Shown: one piece after another, positions 24,529-33,288 of the stretch
Position numbering within the stretch: position 1 is the first letter of the stretch
Layout: every line of letters begins with the position of its first letter
Assembly: GCF_039912695.1 (NCBI RefSeq)
Contig: NZ_JBDSPJ010000005.1
Coordinates: 1 to 40,975 of the forward strand
DNA from: Pseudolysinimonas_A sp039912695
GTDB taxonomy: Bacteria; Actinomycetota; Actinomycetes; Actinomycetales; Microbacteriaceae
Length of the DNA: 40,975 nt
Direction: 5' to 3'
Notes under the pieces: generated by a model
Seen by the model: only the letters and a program-made list of their open reading frames with translations
Databases searched by the model: none
What the model was told of the DNA's origin: nothing
Translations under genes and position numbers: made by a program

Positions 24529-25167
24529 GTGACAGTTTCTGACACCTGGACCACGATCGACGACCTCGACGCGCTCGTGGAAGTGATCGGGATGCCGCTC
24601 CCGCGCACCGCGAGCAAGGAACGCCAAGCGCTCCTCACGATCGATCGCGCATGGCTCGCGGCATCCCCGTTCTGCGTGATCGCGACCACCGGACCCGACG
24701 GCGGCGACGCCTCCCCCAAGGGCGACCCGGCGGGTCAGCTGGTGCACGTCATCGACGACACCACGATCGCGATCGCCGAACGTCCGGGCAACAGGCGCGC
24801 AGACGGGTACCGCAACATCCTCAGCGACCCGCGAGTCGGGCTGATCTTCCTCATCCCGGGTCGCGGTGACACCCTGCGGATCAACGGCCGCGCCCACCTG
24901 GTGCGCGAGGCGCCGTTCTTCGACGACATGGTCGTCAAGGGCCACCGGCCGCTGCTGGCGATCGTGGTCGAGATCGATCAGATCTTCCACCACTGCTCGA
25001 AGGCGTTCCTGCGTTCCCAACTCTGGGATGCCTCGACCTGGGATCCCGAAGGCCAGGTACCGCGACGCGCGGTCATCGCCCAGCTCTGCGAGCGGCCGGA
25101 TGACTCGATCGAGACGCTCGACGCGTACTACGACGCGCCGAACTACTCGCGCGGCCTCTACGCCTGA
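24529..25167 (+). CDS. Pyridoxamine 5'-phosphate oxidase-like flavin-binding protein
   Basis: A 212-residue split-barrel protein of the PPOX class (the type often annotated MSMEG_1061/TIGR04025). Features are the barrel strand FCVIATTGPDGGDASPKGDPAG, the ERPGNRRADGYRNILSDPRVGLIFLIPGRGDTLRINGRA core and a C-terminal HHCSKAFLRSQLWD. Members bind FMN or F420, but the substrate is not known. GTG at 24529 fits the -10 box six bases upstream. It is convergent with the small gene at 25177. Confidence 0.85.
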   Translation: MTVSDTWTTIDDLDALVEVIGMPLPRTASKERQALLTIDRAWLAASPFCVIATTGPDGGDASPKGDPAGQLVHVIDDTTIAIAERPGNRRADGYRNILSDPRVGLIFLIPGRGDTLRINGRAHLVREAPFFDDMVVKGHRPLLAIVVEIDQIFHHCSKAFLRSQLWDASTWDPEGQVPRRAVIAQLCERPDDSIETLDAYYDAPNYSRGLYA

Positions 25168-25176
25168 GGTCTCCGG

Positions 25177-25314
25177 CTAAAGCGAGCGGCAACCGGCGTG
25201 GTCGCCGCAGTCCCCTTCACCGTCGACGCCGAGCGGCGCGAGCGCGGAGGTGTCGATGATCGTGTCGCCCTCGAGAATCTGGTCGACGTCATCCAGCAGG
25301 ATCAGCGTGCGCAT
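25177..25314 (-). CDS. 45-residue small protein downstream of DUF3145
   Basis: ATG at 25314 is preceded by GGAAGGG at a spacing of 7 nt and begins 15 nt after the DUF3145 stop on the same strand; stop TAG at 25177-25179. The product is acidic in the middle (ILLDDVDQILEGDTIID) and ends with a cysteine pair (DCGDHAGCRSL). 39 of 45 third codon positions are G or C, as in neighbouring real genes. No membrane segment. I do not recognise the family. The two cysteines five residues apart could bind metal or form a disulfide. Confidence 0.7.
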   Translation of the reverse strand: MRTLILLDDVDQILEGDTIIDTSALAPLGVDGEGDCGDHAGCRSL

Positions 25315-25329
25315 CCTCAAGCCCTTCCC

Positions 25330-25833
25330 TTAGCCGACCTTGTGCAGCCAGATCACCGGAGATTCCTCCGATGCCAACCGGAACGCTTCGAGTTCGTCGT
25401 CCCAGGCCTGCCCGAGCACGAGTCGCAGTTCGCGGTGGAGTTCGAAGGCGTCTGAGCCGGCGAGTTCCATCGCCGAGCGGATGCGGTCTTCGGGAATGAC
25501 CAGGTTTCCCGCGGTGTCGGCCTGGGCAAAGTAGATCCCGAGGTCGGGCGTGTGCATCCACCGGCCGCCGTCGGTGCCGAGTCCGGCATCTTCGGTGACT
25601 TCGTAACGGAGGTGCTCCCAGCCACGCAGGCCGGATGCCAGAGCCGCCCCGGTGCCCCGGTCGCCTTCCCAGAAGAACTCCGTGCGGAACGAGCCCTTGA
25701 GCACGGGCTGCTCACGCCAGTCAAAATTGACGGCACGGCCGAGGGCGCGACCCGCCGCCCACTCGACGTGGGGACGCAACGCGCTCGGTGCGGAATGGAT
25801 GTAGACCACTCCGCGTGCGATCTTCGATTGCAC
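25330..25833 (-). CDS. DUF3145 family protein
   Basis: A 167-residue cytoplasmic protein of the actinobacterial DUF3145 family, found beside fabF in Streptomyces as I recall it. Conserved stretches are GVVYIHSAPSALRPHVEWAAGRALG, FDWREQP, GWEHLRYEVTEDAG, GGRWMHTPDLGIYFAQ and DDELEAFRLASEESPVIWLHKVG. The reaction is unknown; the location suggests a lipid link. GTG at 25833 is placed 8 nt after GGAGAGAGAAG; ATG 25854 and GTG 25842 are in-frame alternatives. The small gene at 25314 follows in the same transcript. Confidence 0.88.
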   Translation of the reverse strand: MQSKIARGVVYIHSAPSALRPHVEWAAGRALGRAVNFDWREQPVLKGSFRTEFFWEGDRGTGAALASGLRGWEHLRYEVTEDAGLGTDGGRWMHTPDLGIYFAQADTAGNLVIPEDRIRSAMELAGSDAFELHRELRLVLGQAWDDELEAFRLASEESPVIWLHKVG

Positions 25834-25896
25834 AGCAGCCACTTCTCTCTCCATTCGTCAGGATGCGACTTCCCCATCGACCTGGTGAATGTGTTC

Positions 25897-25975
25897 GAGA
25901 TATATGACTCAAGTGCGATTATGCACGAGAAATGCCGAGAATCACAAGACTGTGATTACACCGGGATGATTCTCA
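25897..25975 (-). promoter_or_regulatory. DUF3145 promoter with nested inverted repeats
   Basis: On the minus strand TTGTGA and CATAAT lie 18 bp apart, a good sigma-70-like pair. A perfect palindrome AATCACA-AGAC-TGTGATT (plus strand 25940-25957) overlaps the -35. A wider inverted repeat, GAGAATCA (25937-25944) and TGATTCTC (25967-25974), encloses it. This is the shape of a repressor site. The sequence is also the most AT-rich of the intergenic regions here. Confidence 0.55.
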
Positions 25976-25995
25976 GAAACCGCTGTCACGTCCCA

Positions 25996-27618
25996 TCACT
26001 TGGCGTCGCTGTACCGGTCGACGGTAGCCACCGAGACCGCCCACTCGACCGGCACCGGCCCAAACAGCAGTCGCCCGGCCTCGGCGGCCGCATCCCGCAT
26101 CGCGGTTTCGACGTCAGGCGCCAGTTCAGCTGGGGTGTGCACGATCAATTCGTCGTGCAGAAAGAACACCAGGTGCGGCTTGTCGACCAGGGTGGATCCC
26201 GGCAGCTCCCAGAGCCGAGGACGCAGCGACCCCATCCAACACAGCGCCCATTCGGCGGCCGTGCCCTGGACGACGAAGTTGCGGGTGAAACGGCCCCAGG
26301 CGGCGGCACGCTGCTGGGTGCGACGCTTCTGGGCCTCGGTGGCGATCTCGTCGTAGCCCAGGCCCTCTCCGGGTGGCGAGGAGCGACCGAGCCAGGTCGA
26401 GACGACATCCCCGTGCTCCCCCGCTCGCGCCGCGGCTTCGACGTACGCCATCGCCGCGGGGAACGCCTTCTCGATGCGCGGCTTCATCCGCCCGCTCTCG
26501 CCTGTCGTGCCGCCGTAAATCGCGCCGAGCATCCCGAACTTCGCCTGCGATCTCGTTTCGACCGCTCCCGACGAGACCATCCCCTGGTACATGTCGGCCG
26601 CTTGTCCGGCGAGTGCCATTGCCCGATCGCCCGACATTGCGGCGAGAACCCGCGGCTCCAACTGGGAGGCGTCGGCAACCACGAACTTCCAACCGGGATC
26701 CGGAATGACGGCGCTGCGCACCTGGCGCGGCAACTGCAGCGCTCCCCCGCCATCCGATGCCCACCGTCCGGTCACGACTCCACCGGGGACGTAGACCGGC
26801 CGGAAGCGGCCGTCGTGCACCCACTCCTCGAGCCAGTGCCAGCCGTTGGCCGACAGCAGCCGCGACAGGGTCTTGTATTCGAGGAGCGGTTCGACGGCCG
26901 GATGGTCGATCTCTTTGATCTCCCACTTGCTGGTCGACTCGACCCGGAATCCAGCGTTCTGAAGAGCCTTGAGCAGATCCTGTTGGGAGTCGAGGTTGAG
27001 GGTTGGTGCATCGAGCAGTTCGCGCAGCTTCGCGGCGAGCGCCTCAAGCTTCTCCGGACGACCGCCCGCGACGCGCGGACCCAGGATGTCGGTGAGCAAC
27101 TCGTCATGTACGCCGACATCCCACGGCAGGCCGGCAAACCGCATCTCGGCCGCAACCAGGGCGCCGACGCTCTCCGCAGCGAGCAACAACCCGAGTCGCG
27201 GCACCCCAGCGACTGCCGCCCGCTGCCGGAGGTACTCCGCGACCGGGTCGTCATCGTCGGGCAGCGGCTCGAGGTCGAAGAGGGCATCGGATGCCACTGC
27301 CGCAGTTCGCGCGGGACGATCCCAGTCATCAGGGGCGGCACCCGCAATCTCGGAGGTGACCGACGACGCCGAGTTGCGCAGGATCACGTGGCACAGCCGA
27401 AGGTCGATGCACCGCTCAACTCTCACGCCGGCGGCAAGCAGCGGTGGATACCAGCGGGAGGTGTCGTTCCACACCCATCGCGGGTGCTCAAGTTCCCGGG
27501 CTGCCACCCACGCGGCAAGCCCAACGGGATCGAGGGTCGTGACGACTCCGACGGCGCCGTCATCATCCAGGTCCGTCGCGACAACGCCGGTCGACGTCGA
27601 GCGCAGGGTGATCAGCAC
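25996..27618 (-). CDS. Family A DNA polymerase, bifunctional 3'-5' exonuclease/polymerase-like
   Basis: A 540-residue stand-alone relative of the PolA Klenow fragment found in actinobacteria. Polymerase motif A is VVADASQLEPRVLA (metal Asp in place), motif B is RSQAKFGMLGAIYGG, and motif C is FLHDELIVHTP with the second catalytic Asp-Glu. The N-terminal 170 residues correspond to the exonuclease fold but show no complete DEDD set I can point to. It lacks a 5' nuclease domain. GTG at 27618 with CAGACT six bases upstream and no Shine-Dalgarno suggests a leaderless start. Likely a repair or translesion enzyme; PolA proper would be elsewhere. Confidence 0.9.
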   Translation of the reverse strand: MLITLRSTSTGVVATDLDDDGAVGVVTTLDPVGLAAWVAARELEHPRWVWNDTSRWYPPLLAAGVRVERCIDLRLCHVILRNSASSVTSEIAGAAPDDWDRPARTAAVASDALFDLEPLPDDDDPVAEYLRQRAAVAGVPRLGLLLAAESVGALVAAEMRFAGLPWDVGVHDELLTDILGPRVAGGRPEKLEALAAKLRELLDAPTLNLDSQQDLLKALQNAGFRVESTSKWEIKEIDHPAVEPLLEYKTLSRLLSANGWHWLEEWVHDGRFRPVYVPGGVVTGRWASDGGGALQLPRQVRSAVIPDPGWKFVVADASQLEPRVLAAMSGDRAMALAGQAADMYQGMVSSGAVETRSQAKFGMLGAIYGGTTGESGRMKPRIEKAFPAAMAYVEAAARAGEHGDVVSTWLGRSSPPGEGLGYDEIATEAQKRRTQQRAAAWGRFTRNFVVQGTAAEWALCWMGSLRPRLWELPGSTLVDKPHLVFFLHDELIVHTPAELAPDVETAMRDAAAEAGRLLFGPVPVEWAVSVATVDRYSDAK

Positions 27619-27624
27619 GCCTTC

Positions 27625-27630
27625 AGTCTG
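27625..27630 (-). promoter_or_regulatory. -10-like box of the family-A polymerase gene
   Basis: CAGACT on the minus strand, six bases before the GTG at 27618. It differs from TANNNT at the first base, so it is less certain than the others. Confidence 0.35.
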
Positions 27631-27665
27631 CCGTCAGCCACACACACCACACTGTCTGACTCAGC

Positions 27666-27686
27666 GAGGATGGAGGATCGAGGATG
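27666..27686. repeat. 7-bp tandem repeat before the 27704 gene
   Basis: GAGGATG, GAGGATC, GAGGATG head to tail (27666-27672, 27673-27679, 27680-27686). Each contains a Shine-Dalgarno-like GAGG. The real ribosome-binding site GGAGGTG comes just after it. Confidence 0.75.
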
Positions 27687-27703
27687 GCTACGGAGGTGAA
27701 CAG

Positions 27704-28549
27704 ATGACACGACGCAGTCCGGTGCGGACCGCGCTCACCATCGGCGCCCTTGCCGTTCTCGCGGCGGGCGTGGTCGCCGGCGCGGCGGCAGTCATGCTGC
27801 GACCGTCACCCATCGCCGTCGATGACACCGTCACTCGCGCCTATGTCGCCTCGTCGGGTGAAATTTGGTATCTGCGTCTCACCGCCTTCGTCAACGATCA
27901 CCGCGAATCCTCGTCCTTGGTCGCTCGACGGTACCTGCGCACGGCAGACCTGCAAACCCTGAACGGCGCGGCCGCAGCGGGGATCACGCCGGCCGGACTC
28001 GGGGGCACCCAATCTGCGACTTCCGTCGAGATCGCCTCCGTTCTCGAGCTGCTGCGCGACGGGGCGACGAATGCCGTCCACAAGTCCGGTAGCCCCAACG
28101 CGCAGGTGTTCGTCGCCGAGACCCACGAATGCCAGCCTCCGCCGCCCATATATCAGGACGACCCGCGGCCGACTGCCGCTGACCTCGCCGGGCGACCGTT
28201 CGGCAACTGGAGTGTGACACCCCCAGATTTCGAAGGCTTTCGGATCACCGCATCAGGCGAGGTTTGCGAGATACACGTGACGGTGTTCTTCGCGGTGAGC
28301 GACCCGGCTGTGCTCGCCCGCGCTCGTGCGTATCTCGCAGGTCTCGACCTCTCGACGATCGATGTCTCCGCGGATCTGGCCGATTGGGGAACGGAGCCCG
28401 GAGCCTTTGCGCCGTACCCGCGGGCACGTCTCGAGGCGGACCTGATCGGCCTTCGCGTCCTGCAGATCTTGTCCGACTACCTCGACGCGCAGGGTCTCCC
28501 CGGCGTGGTCAACGGAGGCGACGCGCCAACTCGGTGCGATAACGACTGA
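27704..28549 (+). CDS. Hypothetical membrane-anchored protein
   Basis: A 281-residue protein that I cannot place in a family. An N-terminal basic stretch is followed by one hydrophobic helix (about residues 10-33), then a soluble domain rich in Ala, Asp and Arg that would lie outside the cell. Two cysteines fall in SGEVCEIHVT and TRCDND near the end, and one in HECQPPPP. ATG at 27704 is preceded by GGAGGTGAACAG. It is divergent from the polymerase gene (85-bp spacer) and convergent with the DUF1684 gene. Confidence 0.75.
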   Translation: MTRRSPVRTALTIGALAVLAAGVVAGAAAVMLRPSPIAVDDTVTRAYVASSGEIWYLRLTAFVNDHRESSSLVARRYLRTADLQTLNGAAAAGITPAGLGGTQSATSVEIASVLELLRDGATNAVHKSGSPNAQVFVAETHECQPPPPIYQDDPRPTAADLAGRPFGNWSVTPPDFEGFRITASGEVCEIHVTVFFAVSDPAVLARARAYLAGLDLSTIDVSADLADWGTEPGAFAPYPRARLEADLIGLRVLQILSDYLDAQGLPGVVNGGDAPTRCDND

Positions 28550-28566
28550 CGTCACGCCGACGTCAG
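28546..28566. terminator. Possible bidirectional hairpin between convergent genes
   Basis: CTGACGT (28546-28552) and ACGTCAG (28560-28566) form a perfect 7-bp stem with a 7-base loop over the stop of the 27704 gene. No T-tract follows on either strand, so a terminator role is weakly supported. Confidence 0.35.
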
Positions 28567-28571
28567 CGCGC

Positions 28572-29444
28572 TCAGCCGTGCAACAGCGAGCCGTCTTTCG
28601 CGAGTACGTTCTTCTCGCCCGCTTCGATCGGGATGCCGAAGCGATTCTGCTTCGGCGGCAGCGGGCAGTTGAAGGCGTAGCTGAACGCACACGGCGGGAG
28701 GACCGCACGGTTGAAGTCGAGAGTGATGGTGCCGTCGGGGTTCGGAGCGACGAACAGGAAGCGCCCGACGCTGTAGGTCGAGTCGCCGCTCGTGGCATCG
28801 GCGAAGACCAGTTGCAGCGCACGACCCGCTTTGAACGCCACGAGGTCGTAACCGACCCCGTCCCGCGAGAACCGGATGCTGCCGGGGATCACCTCTTCGC
28901 GAGGGTCCGCCTTGCCATCCTCATCTTTGACGTGCTCAAAGCCCATCGTCGTGCCCTCGGGGTTCTCTGCCCACGCCGCGGTGACAATCCAGTCGGGGTT
29001 GTACGGGAAGGTGTCGATTTCGCCGAAGTTCTCGATCGCCTCAGACTTCGCGTCCCACACTCGAAGCGCGTACCCGCCGCCAGCCTGCGTAATGACCACC
29101 CCGCGCACGGTATCGCTGAACACGACATCCGACGGGTTCGGGTCATCTTTGCCGCGCACGATGGCTTCACCGTCGACGAGCACGCCATCCACCAGGATGC
29201 CGTCAGCCGCAGCAGCGATCACCTTGAGGCCCGACTCTTCCGCGGGGAGCGGTGCCCAGCGGCCCGGAACGCCCCAGATCGGCTGCTCGACGTCGACCAC
29301 CTGGGTGTTGGTCAGCGCGAGGCTGCCGAGCGGCTGAGTGACCGCCAGTTGCCGCCTCTCGTGAAAGTAGGCGAGCTGCTCTTCGGGTGACTTCTCGGCG
29401 GGCACATTCGAAGTCGAGTCGGTGCTCGAGTCGGTCACGGTCAT
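28572..29444 (-). CDS. DUF1684 family protein
   Basis: A 290-residue cytoplasmic protein. The C-terminal signature of DUF1684 is clear: LDFNRAVLPPCAFSYAFNC followed by PLPPKQNRFGIPIEAGEK. The upstream part holds RVWDAKSEAIENFGEIDTFPYNPDWIVTA, also typical. The function of the family is not established. ATG at 29444 is preferred because GAGGAT lies 7 nt upstream; an upstream ATG at 29453 has GAGG directly against it. Divergent from the large membrane protein gene. Confidence 0.85.
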   Translation of the reverse strand: MTVTDSSTDSTSNVPAEKSPEEQLAYFHERRQLAVTQPLGSLALTNTQVVDVEQPIWGVPGRWAPLPAEESGLKVIAAAADGILVDGVLVDGEAIVRGKDDPNPSDVVFSDTVRGVVITQAGGGYALRVWDAKSEAIENFGEIDTFPYNPDWIVTAAWAENPEGTTMGFEHVKDEDGKADPREEVIPGSIRFSRDGVGYDLVAFKAGRALQLVFADATSGDSTYSVGRFLFVAPNPDGTITLDFNRAVLPPCAFSYAFNCPLPPKQNRFGIPIEAGEKNVLAKDGSLLHG

Positions 29445-29543
29445 GCGGTCCATCCTCACTCAGGTCACCAGAGTCAACCGTTGGGGACACGGCCGAATTC
29501 CCCAACTTCGGGCGACCCGCCCATGGAGCGCATCCGCTGTGTT

Positions 29544-29549
29544 TAGACT
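29544..29549 (+). promoter_or_regulatory. -10 box of leaderless large membrane protein transcript
   Basis: TAGACT, six bases before ATG 29556, no Shine-Dalgarno. Confidence 0.5.
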
Positions 29550-29555
29550 CCGGCC

Positions 29556-32500
29556 ATGCCGTGGAGTGATCAAGCTGCCCGATATCTGCTCGGGTCGACA
29601 ACGTGTCCCCGGTGTGAGCGCGGTCCGGTCAATTCGGAGTACTGTCCGTACTGCGGAGCCATCCTCGTTGGCCCGATCGCCGACGAATTGCGAGACGTCT
29701 CGGCGCAGGCCGCATCGTTGCTGCAGCGGCGCCAAGAGATCGTGGGGCGCCTCACCACGAAGGCTGCCCTCGCGCCCCCACCTGTGGGCGCACCGTCGGC
29801 GGTCGGCTCCCCAGCACCGGTGGGAGCCCCTCCGGTAGTCGGGGTCCCTGCCCAACGAACCGCAACGGTCAGTTCTCAGATCAGCCTCCAGTCGGTGCTC
29901 GCCATCGCGGGTGCGGCGCTCTTTGCCGTGGCCGTTATCGTCTTCCGGTTCTTCAGTCAGGATGTCGACCTCTCTGCGCGCCGGATCGTGCTCGGAATCG
30001 TCACCCTGCTGTTCTTGGGTTTCGCCTGGCTGCTCGCGCGGCTGACCCTGAGATTCTCCGCCGAGGCGGTGGGAGCTCTTGCGATGGTGTTCGTCGCGCT
30101 CGACGTCTGGGCGATCTCCGAGCTCGCTCCGGGTGACCTGAGTCCCTGGACGCTCGCGGCGATCTCCACCCTGGTCGCCTCCGTGTTCACCCTGCTGATC
30201 GCCCTCCTGGTGCGCCTGCGCACCTGGCTGTGGCTGGGGCTCGTCGGCCTGGTGCTGGTGCCCGCGTTCTTCGGGTACGCGACCGAGGGGCCGTGGTCGA
30301 CGATCGTCGGGCACCTGGGTGCTGCCGCAGTAGCGCTGGTCGGGTACGAGTTTGCCCGTCGCTTCGCGGCACGCTTTGCCAGCCCCCTGCTCGCCGACCG
30401 CGTGACGATGGTCGTGCTCGCGGCGGGCTTCGCAGCCGTCGCGCTGCTCACCCTGCCCTCCATCGCGGTTCACGGACGTGTCGAACGCGATGTCGGCACC
30501 GCCGTCGTGTTCGCTGTCACCGCTCTCCTCGCCGCCGCCGCGACCCGCACTCTCGCCGCGAAGGCGTGGAGCGCCGCAGTCGGTGTTCTCGGAGTTGCCG
30601 CGGTCGGCATCCTGCCGTTCGCTCTCGACCTCCATGACGACGTATGGATGTTGGCCCTCGTTCCAGCCGCAGCCGCGGTCGCGCTGACGGCCCTCGTCGT
30701 GACGCCGTGGCCGGGCACGGTGCGGCGCGCGGCACTCCGCATCGGCGGCCTCGCCGTCATGCTTGCAGCCGCCGTACCCGCAACGGTGATTGCCGGTGCC
30801 CAGTTGCTCTCGCCCCTTACTCGCGACCGGTACGGAAGCAGTACCGCGGGCGACCCTTCGTGGTGGTTGGTACCGATGGCGCGGTCGTCGTCCTTGATTC
30901 CGGGCGTCATGAGCCTTGCCGCGATCCTGGGCCTCGGCGTTGCCGCGGCCGGTGTGCTCGCGGTCGCCGTAGCCGCCCGGCGCGGCAGCAGCGGCCCAGG
31001 GCGTGCCTTCCTCATTCTGAGCGCATGGCTCGCCGGCGCCACCCTGGCTGCGGCGCCAGGTTGGTCAAGCCTTTCTCGCCCTGGGCAAATCGTGTTGGGC
31101 ATCGTCCTCGCAGCGGGAATCTCGCTGGCGCTGGTTGTGGTGCCGCGCGTTCGAACGGCGGCCCTCGCACTTCGCATCCCGTTGCTCGCGGCAGCGCACG
31201 TCATCCTGCTCTACCTCGTCGCGATCTCGTGGGTCGACGACCGCGTGGTCGTTGCCGCCGGCGTGCTGATCGTCGCCTCGTTCGCGCTTCTTGCCCTAGC
31301 CATGCCCGCCGCCGCGCGACCTGCCTACGTCGTCGTCGGGTATGGCTTCGCACTCATCATCGTGGCTCGCGGGCTCGACCTGCTCGGTCTCGACGCCATC
31401 CCGGTGCTCTCGTACACCGCAACCGCCGCATCGCTCTTTGCGCTCGCGGTGACCCTGATCCGACGCGTGCGCGCACGTCTTTGGTATGCCGTTCTGGGCG
31501 TGACCGCCGTCCCGTTCCTGATCGGTGTGGCGACGGTCATCGCGGAACGCACCTGGGAGACCGCACTCGCGAACGCGGCGATCTTCGCCCTGGCACTTAC
31601 TCTCACTCTGACGCGCCGCCCGGGACTGAACATCGTGCTCCGCAGTGCTGCGGCGGCTCTGATGCTGCCGTCACTCGCGGTCGCGGTCGTCAACCTGGTC
31701 CCACGCATCATAGAGACGAACATCGTGCCGGCCTGGAACGGCGGCGGTGGCGCACCCGTCACTCTGCCGATCATCGCAACCTTGGTCGCCCTGGTGTTGC
31801 CGATCACGCCACTGGTCGGCGATTCGCTGCGTCGCGGAGAGATTCCGGATGATCAGTCCCGGTCGGTGCAGCGCTGGATCGAAATCTCGGCCTTCGTGAC
31901 CGGCGCAATCGCGGCCCTCCTTTCGCTCGTGCTTCAGACTCCCGACCTGGGCACCTCGCTCACGGTGTTCGTCATCCTCGGGATTGGGGCTGCCGCCGCG
32001 GCAGTATTCGCGAAGCGCCGCTTCGGCTGGTGGGCGGCCGCCGCATCCTGGACTGCCGCCCTGTGGTGCGTCTGGGGCTTGGTCGGGATCGCCGATATCG
32101 AGCCGTACGTCTATCCGCCCGCGCTCGGTGCGGCGCTCGTCGGCCTGATGCTGACCCTGCGCGGTCGCAGCGGCGGCGCGCTCGTCGGCCCAGGGCTCGC
32201 GATCGCGTTGGCGACATCCCTGGTCGTACTGGCAGTCAGCGGATCGGGACCGGATGCCGTGCTCCCCTGGCGTGCGCTGGCGCTCCTGACGGCATCCCTC
32301 GTTCTGCTCGTGATCGGCGTTGTGCTCGACCGCGGGACTGGCCGCTGGCGACTCTCAGTGCTGCGTATTCCCGTGCTCGCGGCGGGGATCGGTGCCGCCG
32401 CGGCGGGTGCCGTGCAGGGCGCCCGCTACGGAGTCGGGGCCGATCACCTCGCCACGACTGATTCTCAATCCGTGATGCTGACGGTGCTCGCGTACGCCAT

Positions 32501-33266
32501 CGCCGCGACACTCTTGGCCGCTGCCGCGGGGTTCTCGCTGCGGCTTCGCTCGGCGACCGGTCCCAGCCGGTGGGTGTTGCTTCCGGCCCTCGTCTTCCTC
32601 GGGCTCGGCCCGATCACTGCTGTCGCCCCCGGCGCGCCCATGTGGACCCTGTGGGGACTCATGCTCGCGCTTCTCGCCCTGATGATCGTCTCAGTCGTGC
32701 GCGCGCTCGCGGGCCCGACCACGTTGCCTCCCGTTTGGGCGACCTTCGCCGTGGCGTGGGCGGTCGCGGTCGCCGGATGGAGCACGCGCGAACTGAACGT
32801 GGAATGGTTCTCGCTCCCCCTCGGGTTCGCGCTCACCGCAGCCGGCGTGCTCGCGCTGACGCGCGGCGTCGGTGCGACGGGTGGAACGGCGATCTCGTGG
32901 CCGGTCGGCTTCACGCGGTCGTGGGTAGCGATCAGTCCGGGACTCGTGGTGACGGTGCTGCCCTCAGTGCTCGCAACGGGGACCAACCCGGCGACCTGGC
33001 GTGCGATCCTCGTGATCGCGCTCGCTCTCGTGATGCTGCTCGGCGGTTCGTTCTTCCGCTACGCGGCCCCGTTCATCCTGAGCCTCGTGACCTTCGGTAT
33101 CGAGATCATCGTCGTGCTCGTGCGCCTCGGAACGGCGATCGACGCCGTTGTGCTCTACGTCGCCCTGGGCACCGCCGCGACAGTACTTCTCGTCATCGCT
33201 ATTGGCTTCGAGCGACGCACCGGCGGCGACAAGACCCGCGGGCCTCGGATGCGTGACTTGCGGTAG
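29556..33266 (+). CDS. Giant polytopic membrane protein with N-terminal zinc ribbon (SCO7613-like)
   Basis: 1236 residues. An N-terminal zinc ribbon with two CxxC knuckles (C17PRC20 and C30PYC33) is followed by a short helix. A Pro/Val/Gly linker with repeated VGAP-type units covers about residues 76-105. Then come some 30 or more hydrophobic helices to the end. The layout matches proteins annotated SCO7613 C-terminal domain-containing membrane protein; no transport or enzyme motif is apparent. Function unknown. ATG 29556 fits the leaderless -10 box. It converges with the lipoprotein gene at 33289. Confidence 0.82.
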   Translation: MPWSDQAARYLLGSTTCPRCERGPVNSEYCPYCGAILVGPIADELRDVSAQAASLLQRRQEIVGRLTTKAALAPPPVGAPSAVGSPAPVGAPPVVGVPAQRTATVSSQISLQSVLAIAGAALFAVAVIVFRFFSQDVDLSARRIVLGIVTLLFLGFAWLLARLTLRFSAEAVGALAMVFVALDVWAISELAPGDLSPWTLAAISTLVASVFTLLIALLVRLRTWLWLGLVGLVLVPAFFGYATEGPWSTIVGHLGAAAVALVGYEFARRFAARFASPLLADRVTMVVLAAGFAAVALLTLPSIAVHGRVERDVGTAVVFAVTALLAAAATRTLAAKAWSAAVGVLGVAAVGILPFALDLHDDVWMLALVPAAAAVALTALVVTPWPGTVRRAALRIGGLAVMLAAAVPATVIAGAQLLSPLTRDRYGSSTAGDPSWWLVPMARSSSLIPGVMSLAAILGLGVAAAGVLAVAVAARRGSSGPGRAFLILSAWLAGATLAAAPGWSSLSRPGQIVLGIVLAAGISLALVVVPRVRTAALALRIPLLAAAHVILLYLVAISWVDDRVVVAAGVLIVASFALLALAMPAAARPAYVVVGYGFALIIVARGLDLLGLDAIPVLSYTATAASLFALAVTLIRRVRARLWYAVLGVTAVPFLIGVATVIAERTWETALANAAIFALALTLTLTRRPGLNIVLRSAAAALMLPSLAVAVVNLVPRIIETNIVPAWNGGGGAPVTLPIIATLVALVLPITPLVGDSLRRGEIPDDQSRSVQRWIEISAFVTGAIAALLSLVLQTPDLGTSLTVFVILGIGAAAAAVFAKRRFGWWAAAASWTAALWCVWGLVGIADIEPYVYPPALGAALVGLMLTLRGRSGGALVGPGLAIALATSLVVLAVSGSGPDAVLPWRALALLTASLVLLVIGVVLDRGTGRWRLSVLRIPVLAAGIGAAAAGAVQGARYGVGADHLATTDSQSVMLTVLAYAIAATLLAAAAGFSLRLRSATGPSRWVLLPALVFLGLGPITAVAPGAPMWTLWGLMLALLALMIVSVVRALAGPTTLPPVWATFAVAWAVAVAGWSTRELNVEWFSLPLGFALTAAGVLALTRGVGATGGTAISWPVGFTRSWVAISPGLVVTVLPSVLATGTNPATWRAILVIALALVMLLGGSFFRYAAPFILSLVTFGIEIIVVLVRLGTAIDAVVLYVALGTAATVLLVIAIGFERRTGGDKTRGPRMRDLR

Positions 33267-33288
33267 AGGCTACGGCGCTACCACGGCC

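Noticed and set aside
25552..27699. 715-codon plus-strand open frame
   Set aside because: Antisense shadow of the family-A polymerase and DUF3145 genes, whose motifs are real; open because of high GC.
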